NCBI GenBank assembly: GCA_021808485.1 | Contig: JAKBBN010000015.1 | Location: 1-47,393, forward strand | Direction of reading: 5' to 3' | Source: Planctomycetota bacterium | GTDB taxonomy: Bacteria; Planctomycetota; Phycisphaerae; WQYP01 | DNA: 47,393 nt | Shown: piece by piece, positions 34,459 to 41,509 of the stretch | How positions within the stretch are numbered: the stretch's first letter is position 1 | How the letters are laid out: each line of letters opens with the position of its first letter | The notes under the pieces: generated by a model | Database searches by the model: none | The model's input: only the letters and a program-made list of their open reading frames with translations | Told to the model about the DNA's origin: nothing | Translations under genes and position numbers: made by a program

Positions 34459-37400
34459 TTACGCCGGTTGAACGGCGGCTTTGAGGCAATCCAAATTCAC
34501 ATTGCCGGTGTTTTCCGCATCCCGTCGCAGCATGATGGAATTGTTTCCCGCGGCCAACGGCAGATACATCGGCAGTTCCTGCCAGTCGTTCCATCCGGCC
34601 AGCCCCGGAATGTTTAATATCCCAAATTTGATGCCGTTGACATATACATTTAACGTTTGCACCTTGTCCGCGGCTCCATTGGCTATCCGGAACTTCACCA
34701 GATAGGTCCCGGCCTTTTGCCGTTGCAGATAAAAGGTGGCGCCCGTTCCCGTTGCCGTGAATCCGGCGATAAAGCCGCTGCCCGTATAGCCCGGGTGATC
34801 ATGTGCGATCACATTGCGCGTGTGGGGAATTGGGCCGAACAAGCCGGCGAAGGCGTACATGCCGTTGTTCGACTGCAGCGGAACTGTCGCGGGCTTCGGG
34901 CCGCTGAGCGATGCATCATCCGCTGTCAGTATTTCCTCCGTCTTATCAATCGCCCGACGGCCGGAAATCGTAATCATTGTGGATGCATGATTGCCGGCGG
35001 GGGTTTTAACCAGTGTGACCGGGCCGTATACATCCAGGTCCGTGCACCAGCCCCCGTCGGATTTTGCCAGTTCTATTGCGTCGGCTACGGCGGGCAGTGC
35101 CTGACCGCCGGCGCTTACCCGCTCCGCTGCCTGTCCATGCACCCGCAAAACAAAATGCCGCACGCTGGATTGATAGGTTCCCTGCACGTGGGATATGCTG
35201 ATGTGCGATGTATTACCGTCATTTTGCGCCGTAATGAACTGCCGGTGAAAATGCCCCTTCTGGTAGTCATAGGTGTCGCCGTCATCATCGTAAAATTCCC
35301 CGGTTGTCAGGGTTGATGACGGGAAAATATCCAGGTACGCCATCGCCGGTTTTGCCGTATGAATCGCCCGCACCGGTGCGGCAACCGGTATGATGGCGCC
35401 CTGCCGGATAAACAGCGGCCAATCCATCCAGCAATCGGGATTCAGCGCGTAGGTTATCCAGCGGCCGCCGGTATACCGCTCGCCACGGAAATAGTCCGTC
35501 CATTCACCCGCCGGCAGATAAATGCGCCGCGTCATGGACTCCCCTTTTCCCGTGCCCATTTTTTCCAGCACGGGCGCCGCGAGAATCCAATCACCGAACA
35601 TCCACTGATCGGACATCGCCGTGACGTTGTTATCGTCCGGATAGTCAAAAGTCAACGGCCGCACGATGCCTACGCCGCTTCCTTCGCACGCGGTATGTTC
35701 CAGGGCATAAGCATAAAAAAACCAGCTGTAACGCTGCCGGATTGCCAGCTTGACCGCTTCACAGGCCTGCTCTCCGTAGACCCATGGCTGGCGGCGCTCG
35801 CCCAGTGTGCAGTGTGTGCGCAACGTGGGACAGACGGCCGTAAACTGGAACCAGCGGGTGTAAACCTCCGGCGTCGGATGACCGTTGAAACCACCGGTGT
35901 CCTGGGCCCAGCGCATCTGCCCCAGATTAATCGTGTTGATCATGGCCACGGTCTGCCGCTGCATTACATGAAAGCCGGTATTGATATCGCCGGACCATGT
36001 GGCGTACGCATACCGCTGAGAACCCAGATAAAAATTGCGATTAATCGACCAAACGCGGTGTTCGGGCCGGTCCCGCCGCTGGCCGTCCCACAACGCCTGC
36101 TGCATGTGCATGAATTCAAAATTTCCCGTGGCGGGGGAGTCGGCCTCGTCGTTCCAGAAACCGGCTATTCCCTGCTGCATGCATTGATGCTTCCATGTCG
36201 CGTTCCAGTACCATTGCCGCGCCAGCGGATTGTAAAAATCAATATCAATCGACATACGCCCGGAAAAATAATCCGCAAACGGCTTTTCCGTCGGCGCGTA
36301 GATTCCCAGTCGCTTGGCGGCGGCGCCCTGGGTCGTCATCGGCTCAAGATGCCCTTTAAGCGTGCTGATGATGATCCGCGGTTTCATAATGCCGGTGATC
36401 TTGCATTCCAATTCCCGCGTCCAGTTAATCAGGGCGTCCGGGTTGTCGGGTGTGAACAGCGCCTGCGAATACTTGACCGGGTTCCAGCGGAATTCGCCGT
36501 AATGGCTGGCGGCCCAGTCCTTCCAGTCAAAATCCAGGGTGAAATTGTCGATTGGAATGTCCATTGCCCGGTATGTTTCCAGATAGCCGCGCAGCAATTC
36601 CTGATTGGTTCCCCATTGCGAATTGGTAAATCCGTACACCCACTTCGGAAACATGGGCATCCGGCCGCTTACCTTCGCCAGCCCACGGAATATCTCCCTG
36701 GCGCCTCCCACACATATAAAAACTGTCAGGCTGTGGGGCCGTGGATAATTGCGGCCGTAATTCTCCGGATTTGGATTCCCGTAATAAAATCCGATTTCCT
36801 CCGGTTTGATCTGGAAATAGCCGCCGTCACTGTCCACCAGAATGCCATACCCTCCGGTCGTCCAGGTGAAGGGCGCGCCTCCGCCGCCTTCAATGGATGC
36901 TTCCACCTTATAGGTGTCGTTGGGCATGCCCGCACCATTCTTCACCACGGGTAGATGCGTTCTAGACCAGCAGGCTGACGTGCGGATTCCGTAAAACGTG
37001 TCATGCTTGGAATGGCGGAAAGTGAATCCGGTGTCGGCCTGATTCTTCGGATTTACATGCATGGATTGACCGGCATCCTGGGAAAGCAGAATGCGGCCGG
37101 ATTTGTCCAGCACGGTCAGGCGGCAGGGATTACGGGTAATCCGCAACTCAAATACGCTGGTCTTGAGCACAATCGGATCGCCGCTGGTATCAATTTTTGT
37201 GGATGGATCCGCAGTGAATTTGGCATCCGGATCAATGACCGGCGTATGCGGATCGGTTTTACCTCCGGATTGCAGGTCAATCCGCAGTACATCGGGCGAA
37301 ATGGCTGCGGCGCGCAAAATATCGTCGCCGATGGTGATCTTGAGTTCACCGGCATCCGCTTTGGCACTGCTGACATTGCCGATGGTCGATGGGGCGGCCG

Positions 37401-37476
37401 CGTGGATGCGGGTGGCGACGGTCGAGGTGATGGCCGCGGTGGCGGCAATTTTGAGAAAATCCCTGCGATGCGGCAT
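34459..37476 (-). CDS. GH31 family glycosidase, Tat-exported
   Basis: A 1005-residue enzyme. Twin-arginine signal (HRRDFLKIAATAA, Arg4-Arg5) predicts folded export by Tat. Residues about 40-260 are the N-terminal beta-sandwich, 270-640 the GH31 barrel and 640-740 the proximal beta domain (FYDDDGDTYDYQKG). The C-terminus (about 860-1000) is a CBM35/6-like module ending VNLDCLKA. Nucleophile Asp443 lies in AGFWNDEAD and acid/base Asp497 in ATWSGDINTGF. GH31 includes alpha-glucosidases, alpha-xylosidases and some alpha-galactosidases; I cannot decide among these. Start: ATG 37476 with GGAG. The promoter carries a palindromic operator. Confidence 0.9.
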   Translation of the reverse strand: MPHRRDFLKIAATAAITSTVATRIHAAAPSTIGNVSSAKADAGELKITIGDDILRAAAISPDVLRIDLQSGGKTDPHTPVIDPDAKFTADPSTKIDTSGDPIVLKTSVFELRITRNPCRLTVLDKSGRILLSQDAGQSMHVNPKNQADTGFTFRHSKHDTFYGIRTSACWSRTHLPVVKNGAGMPNDTYKVEASIEGGGGAPFTWTTGGYGILVDSDGGYFQIKPEEIGFYYGNPNPENYGRNYPRPHSLTVFICVGGAREIFRGLAKVSGRMPMFPKWVYGFTNSQWGTNQELLRGYLETYRAMDIPIDNFTLDFDWKDWAASHYGEFRWNPVKYSQALFTPDNPDALINWTRELECKITGIMKPRIIISTLKGHLEPMTTQGAAAKRLGIYAPTEKPFADYFSGRMSIDIDFYNPLARQWYWNATWKHQCMQQGIAGFWNDEADSPATGNFEFMHMQQALWDGQRRDRPEHRVWSINRNFYLGSQRYAYATWSGDINTGFHVMQRQTVAMINTINLGQMRWAQDTGGFNGHPTPEVYTRWFQFTAVCPTLRTHCTLGERRQPWVYGEQACEAVKLAIRQRYSWFFYAYALEHTACEGSGVGIVRPLTFDYPDDNNVTAMSDQWMFGDWILAAPVLEKMGTGKGESMTRRIYLPAGEWTDYFRGERYTGGRWITYALNPDCWMDWPLFIRQGAIIPVAAPVRAIHTAKPAMAYLDIFPSSTLTTGEFYDDDGDTYDYQKGHFHRQFITAQNDGNTSHISISHVQGTYQSSVRHFVLRVHGQAAERVSAGGQALPAVADAIELAKSDGGWCTDLDVYGPVTLVKTPAGNHASTMITISGRRAIDKTEEILTADDASLSGPKPATVPLQSNNGMYAFAGLFGPIPHTRNVIAHDHPGYTGSGFIAGFTATGTGATFYLQRQKAGTYLVKFRIANGAADKVQTLNVYVNGIKFGILNIPGLAGWNDWQELPMYLPLAAGNNSIMLRRDAENTGNVNLDCLKAAVQPA

Positions 37477-37521
37477 ACATTTACTCCGTTAAGTGTTCAA
37501 AAGAAGTTTTAAGTAAGCGGA

Positions 37522-37550
37522 AGTTTAACCGGTTAACCTTTGCCTGTCAA
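37522..37550 (-). promoter_or_regulatory. GH31 promoter with palindromic operator inside
   Basis: On the minus strand: -35 TTGACA (37550-37545), 17-base spacer, -10 TAAACT (37527-37522). The perfect 12-bp palindrome TTAACCGGTTAA (37525-37536) overlaps the end of the spacer and the -10 box. A CG-centred dyad is typical of LacI-type operators, so repression of the GH31 gene by a LacI-family protein is likely; no LacI gene is in the window, but the XylR-like regulator is at 10328. Confidence 0.65.
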
Positions 37551-37817
37551 ATAACTGAAAATTTGCGGAAATTCCTCCTGCGATTTTTCACCGCGGCGGC
37601 AGAAGAACACTGATCAACGAAACTTACTTGCATTTATTGCCTGCCTCGCTATTGCCCCCGGCTGGTTCGCGAACGGCACACTTAACTACGGCGGACATGC
37701 CTGTACCAGGATGCAACATCGTTGCGACATCCGCCGAATATTGGTTTACGGGCCATTGTTTCAGCCGTGACCTCGGCAAAGGTCCAAAACCAACCATTTG
37801 TTCCCAAGCCCGCCCTA
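37551..37817. other. Intergenic, no recognisable gene
   Basis: About 270 bases between the GH31 promoter and the MreD-like stop codon. I see no gene. A plus-strand frame at 37628-37882 runs into the mreD region and has no motif. Confidence 0.4.
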
Positions 37818-38360
37818 TCAGCGGCTCGCGGAAATTCCCCGGTGGTGCGGCGGTTCAAATCCCAGCAGCGGCCCAAGCATAAACAGCAGCCGGAATATCA
37901 CCGGCGCCAGCACCGCCGTGTAAACCGCGCTGCTCAATGAAATTCCGGCGAATTGCAGCAGATTGATGCTTAACCCGCCGCGCCCGCACGCCCACAAGAC
38001 CGTGCCATCAATCACGGTTCGCCCCACCAGAAAAATGATTACAGCCAGAAATGTCATCACGATCTGGCTGAGGGCATTGTTACGGAAAATGTGTTTCCGA
38101 ATCTTTACCAGTCCCAGTGCGATAAGAGCCATCAGCAGCGCCTCGGTTCCCAGCAATGCCTGGCTGGTCAGATCATATACCAGCCCGCACCAGAACGCGG
38201 CCAGAATGGCGGAATCTTCTTCCGCGAACAGGGCGTAAAACATGCCGAGCAAAACCAGATATTCCAAATGGAAATAACCGATTTCGCTCCATTGGCCCAG
38301 GTGCGCAGCAGCCAACGCGGTTGCAAAATATAGCAGCAGAAAAAAAGTAAGCCACCGCAT
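37818..38360 (-). CDS. mreD: MreD-like rod shape-determining membrane protein
   Basis: A 180-residue, highly hydrophobic protein with five or six membrane helices, starting MRWLTFFLLLYFATALAAAH. The helix AAFWCGLVYDLTSQALLG followed by GTEALLMALIALGLVKIRK is the most MreD-like part (G-x-x-x-D-x-x-S then LG-x-x-A). MreD helps to organise cell-wall elongation with MreB and MreC. Those two genes are absent here, so this copy stands alone, behind an ImuA-like gene. The frame is open to 38411; the ATG at 38360 gives a normal MreD N-terminus, but neither start has a strong ribosome-binding site. The assignment is moderate: another small polytopic protein is possible. Confidence 0.6.
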   Translation of the reverse strand: MRWLTFFLLLYFATALAAAHLGQWSEIGYFHLEYLVLLGMFYALFAEEDSAILAAFWCGLVYDLTSQALLGTEALLMALIALGLVKIRKHIFRNNALSQIVMTFLAVIIFLVGRTVIDGTVLWACGRGGLSINLLQFAGISLSSAVYTAVLAPVIFRLLFMLGPLLGFEPPHHRGISASR

Positions 38361-38442
38361 GTACCAAAGTATGCCGCATATGCGCCGGATTGCAAAGCGC
38401 CGGCCGGCCATATTTCAAATCAGGTTCGCTTTTGCATCGCAT

Positions 38443-39300
38443 TTACGCACCGGCCGGCTCGCCCCCCGGAATCAATTGTCCGCTGCCTGTCTTCATATCG
38501 TAACGCCAACGGATAATACATGCCGTTCCCACCGCAATGCCGGCGATGGCCGGCTTGGCCCGTCGCAGGCTCACCCGCCAATGCGGATCTTGTGTATCCG
38601 TGGGATGAGGTTGCACCAGCCAGCGGGTTGCGGCTAAAGATGGTTCCGCCAATGCCCGCAACGGACGCACAAAAAAGCCGTAACCATCCCCGGCTTGGGC
38701 GGCCAACTGCAGCCGGCGGCTTGTGGCCATACTGCATGCCGATGCATCCGCCACCACTGCCGCCGTCGCCGTACACCGCAGCACCTGATCCATTGCCCAA
38801 AATTGCTGGTCATCATCCGCCGGCTCTATAAAAATGCAGCGGTCCTGCCAATCACTCATTCCCAGTCCGGCGGCAAGCACATAAATGCTCGGTCGGCATG
38901 CCGTGCCAATCCAGAAAATATTTCGCCGGCCGCTTCGCACGCTTAACCTGCCCGCAAGCCAGGTCAGGAGTGTCAGCGGGGCGAAAAATGGAATATGTTT
39001 ATGGATGTCGCGGCGCGTTTCCCTATCCTCCGCGGATGCTGCTGATTCTGTATCCGTCATTGCGGTCATGTCATAAAACCATTCGTGAATCCCCGGTTGC
39101 AGGAACTGCCCGGAAACGAGCATCTCCACGAATGAAAAATTCCGCCCTGTCTCCCCGGCGCCACTATCCACAGGTCGCTCGGAACCGGCTTTGTCCGCCT
39201 GATCTTTGACCTGTGCCTGATGGTGCATCCATTTCGCATCCGTACAGCCGTACATCTGACGCAATTGGCCGAAGGTCAGTTCTGTGCGTTGCGGTATCAT
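38443..39300 (-). CDS. ImuA-like RecA-related protein
   Basis: A 285-residue protein resembling ImuA, a RecA-like partner of the error-prone polymerase system ImuA-ImuB-DnaE2. Family features: TLLTWLAGRLSVRSGRRNIFWIG, then RPSIYVLAAGLG, CIFIEPADDDQQFWAMDQVL and ATAAVVADASACSMATSRRLQLAAQAG, with FFVRP and TRWLVQP towards the end. The N-terminal 60 residues are a charged extension. The start at 39300 (MIPQ) is chosen over 39351 (MQPAG), although both have weak ribosome-binding sequences. ImuB would be expected next; instead mreD follows 82 bases later, so this is either an orphan or a divergent member. Its regulation (LexA box) could not be seen. Confidence 0.7.
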   Translation of the reverse strand: MIPQRTELTFGQLRQMYGCTDAKWMHHQAQVKDQADKAGSERPVDSGAGETGRNFSFVEMLVSGQFLQPGIHEWFYDMTAMTDTESAASAEDRETRRDIHKHIPFFAPLTLLTWLAGRLSVRSGRRNIFWIGTACRPSIYVLAAGLGMSDWQDRCIFIEPADDDQQFWAMDQVLRCTATAAVVADASACSMATSRRLQLAAQAGDGYGFFVRPLRALAEPSLAATRWLVQPHPTDTQDPHWRVSLRRAKPAIAGIAVGTACIIRWRYDMKTGSGQLIPGGEPAGA

Positions 39301-39630
39301 TTCATTTTCACCATTAAACCCTGACAAACGGCCTGTACCGGCAGGCTGCATAAAACGATATAATTGTTAGGTAATTGTTTGGTATTCGAACCGAGTTGTC
39401 AAGCAGACATTTGCCCGGCATGTCATATCAAATATAGAAGTGCCACCACGGCCATTGCCGGGGACTACTGGATGCTCAAAACGCTTCAAATATCCGAGGT
39501 ATGTAACAAAATAGTCCGATGGGCCTCTACTACTCCGTCCAATATCGCCGCATATTTCCTGTCCGTTGCCATTATGGATGCGGCGGATTCCGGCTGTTGA
39601 CGATCTTCCGCCCGCAACATCCCTGTGTTT
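39301..39630. other. Intergenic, no recognisable gene
   Basis: About 330 bases. A GGTATTCGAACCG sequence near 39380 recalls a tRNA T-arm, but no matching stems exist. Nothing else is identifiable. Confidence 0.45.
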
Positions 39631-40479
39631 CTACCGGTTTTTTTCCGCCGACAGTTGCCCGTAATGGATCAAACGGATTCCGCTTTGGCTCAATAGTCCC
39701 TTAACCTCGGGATTGCACAGGGCATCCAATTCCAATTGTCTTTCCGCCACCAGCCGCGTCTGCCCGGTGCTAAGTCCGTTGGCCCGGCCCGGATGCACCA
39801 TCACCTCGCCGGTTCCATGCTCCGGAATATTTTCCAGCAGTTTTTTCCATACCTCGCTGGAAAACTTTCCCGTTGCACCCAACCCGAAAAACCAGTCGCT
39901 CGTACCCGACCCCGCCAACTCAATTTTCCCCGCCAATTTTTTTGCCAGATTTGCCAAAATTTTGTAACTCATGCCCGGCGCGGGGGTTCCCCTGACGGCA
40001 ATTTCCCGGGCGCAGCGGATATGCCGGATATTAAACTGTCGCGCCAGGTCTATGGCTATGTCTCCCAGCGGCGGCCAGTGATGCACGTGCTTGTGCGAAT
40101 CCAGATGCGTGGGGACCAGTCCCCATGAAATGGCGGTGTTGATCTGCGCCTCCCATTCGCGATGTACGTGCCGCAGGACAGATTTGTCACGAAATATCCG
40201 CCAAATCAGCTGCGGAACCCGTTGCGGAAATGCACCCCGATATGCCAAAAGCGGTCCTTCAAGACCGGCCAGCGGCGTGCCCTGCGTGAGGCATAAATGG
40301 ATTCCCACTCCCAGATTCGGCAGGTGTTTTGCCGTATCGACCGCCCTCCGGGCGTCCGGCATGGTGGTCATGAGCGTGGTGCTGGTCAAAATGCCGGATG
40401 TGTGCGCCTGCACGATGCCATCCGTGACACCTGCGGAAAATCCAAAATCATCCGCATTAATAACCAGATTCCGCGCCAT
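39631..40479 (-). CDS. YdjC/ChbG-type carbohydrate deacetylase
   Basis: A 282-residue cytoplasmic protein of the YdjC family. The metal-binding motif NADDFGFSAGVTDGI (Asp10-Asp11) opens the protein, GVGIHLCLTQG gives His61, and THLDSHKHVHHWPPL gives the third ligand (His125) and more histidines. EVMVHPGR is near the C-terminus. Members remove acetyl groups from chitooligosaccharides or related sugars. The frame is open to 40515 by a TTG codon, but the ATG at 40479 gives the conserved N-terminus. The gene lies 22 bases after the 3D-domain gene on the same strand, so the two are probably cotranscribed. Confidence 0.87.
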   Translation of the reverse strand: MARNLVINADDFGFSAGVTDGIVQAHTSGILTSTTLMTTMPDARRAVDTAKHLPNLGVGIHLCLTQGTPLAGLEGPLLAYRGAFPQRVPQLIWRIFRDKSVLRHVHREWEAQINTAISWGLVPTHLDSHKHVHHWPPLGDIAIDLARQFNIRHIRCAREIAVRGTPAPGMSYKILANLAKKLAGKIELAGSGTSDWFFGLGATGKFSSEVWKKLLENIPEHGTGEVMVHPGRANGLSTGQTRLVAERQLELDALCNPEVKGLLSQSGIRLIHYGQLSAEKNR

Positions 40480-40501
40480 CCACCGAAGTATGGAGGAATG
40501 T

Positions 40502-41167
40502 TCAGCGAATATCAATCGGCCGGTAAACTTTTACGTTCAAAAATTTGTGTCCCCATTGTTGTGCCTGCCAGAACGTCGGCAGCAGCACATCCAGGCGGTA
40601 GCCCTGAATTGCTCCGCCACGGTCCAATACCGGCACGGGCCGGTCCACGTCATATCCCGGCACGCGCACCATGCAGTGAAACGGGATCAGCCGCGTGTCC
40701 GCCGCCACCAGATGGCCATCATTCGTCCATACACTTTTGCCCGAGGCCGTCACCCTTCCGCTATAAGGCCAGCAGCAGCGGCGGTCCGGTGCGTAACTCG
40801 TGACGCGTAATCGCAGTGTTTTCCAGTAAATATATTTTCGACCGTGGTACCAGTATCCATCCGCTGGACGAACATGATGGTAACGGATATGGATGGGCAT
40901 CGGGGCCATTCGGGGAGCCACCGGGTGATTTCCATCGTAAATCGGCATGGTGGTGGTTGCGGCAACTGCTTTTAACGTGGCAGTTGTCTGCCGCCGAACC
41001 GGAGAGGGGGGGATTGCTGAGCTGTTATCGGACGCTGCGGCCCACAACTTGGGCAGCGCGCCTACCCGCCAAATGAGTGTCAGGCCTGCCAGCCCCAGCA
41101 CAATAATCGCCAGCATGGTGGCCAGTTCCCAGTTCTCGCTCTTCGTCAGGCTGCGTGATTGACGCAT
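40502..41167 (-). CDS. 3D-domain (MltA-like double-psi barrel) protein
   Basis: A 221-residue protein with one N-terminal membrane anchor (about 17-35, ATMLAIIVLGLAGLTLIW) and a long Pro/His/Tyr-rich linker. The C-terminal 3D domain (about 115-215) reads RLRVTSYAPD, then GRVTASGKSVWTNDGHLVAAD, IPFHCMVRVPGYD and VPVLDRGGAIQGYRLDVLLP. The 3D (Asp-Asp-Asp) domain is related to the lytic transglycosylase MltA and found in RpfB and YuiC, so peptidoglycan cleavage outside the membrane is expected. The aspartates of VAAD, VLDRG and LDVLLP are present. A GGAGAG site precedes the ATG at 41167. Confidence 0.85.
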   Translation of the reverse strand: MRQSRSLTKSENWELATMLAIIVLGLAGLTLIWRVGALPKLWAAASDNSSAIPPSPVRRQTTATLKAVAATTTMPIYDGNHPVAPRMAPMPIHIRYHHVRPADGYWYHGRKYIYWKTLRLRVTSYAPDRRCCWPYSGRVTASGKSVWTNDGHLVAADTRLIPFHCMVRVPGYDVDRPVPVLDRGGAIQGYRLDVLLPTFWQAQQWGHKFLNVKVYRPIDIR

Positions 41168-41457
41168 GCAAAGCTCTCCAAAGCACATCCGCCGCCTTGG
41201 CATCCTTGCAGGCACCGAAACTAATCCAGCCGGATCGGTGAAACCAGTCACCGATTGGCCAATGTCCAGCCCTCTTGGCCGAACCTACACGGGTAGTCAT
41301 GGGGGTTATCCCGCTCTGACAACCGATATTGAGGTTAGCACATAGCCGGAGCGATTGCCAGAAAAAAAACAGAAACAGGCTCAAAAGCGAGTGTTTTTAG
41401 GTCTTATAACCACATTTTCTGTGCTTAATTTCATGATTAAAATAATATAAATTGATT

Positions 41458-41478
41458 ATAAGAAAATAAATTTCTTAT
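41458..41478 (-). other. AT-rich inverted repeat behind the GH106 gene
   Basis: ATAAGAAA (41458-41465) and TTTCTTAT (41471-41478) form a perfect 8-bp stem with a 5-base loop, 32 bases past the GH106 stop. In the 41168-41509 gap there is no gene. It may be a weak terminator for GH106 or a regulatory dyad for the 3D-domain gene downstream. Confidence 0.4.
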
Positions 41479-41509
41479 AGCGATTATATGCTGATTGCTT
41501 CGCTTGGGT

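Noticed and set aside
37840..37875. tRNA T-arm-like CGGTTCAAATCCC on the plus strand
   Set aside because: Flanking bases cannot pair as a 5-bp T stem and the site lies inside the MreD-like coding region.
39364..39400. tRNA T-arm-like sequence (GGTTCGAATACC on the minus strand)
   Set aside because: No complementary stem around the loop and no acceptor or anticodon arm nearby.
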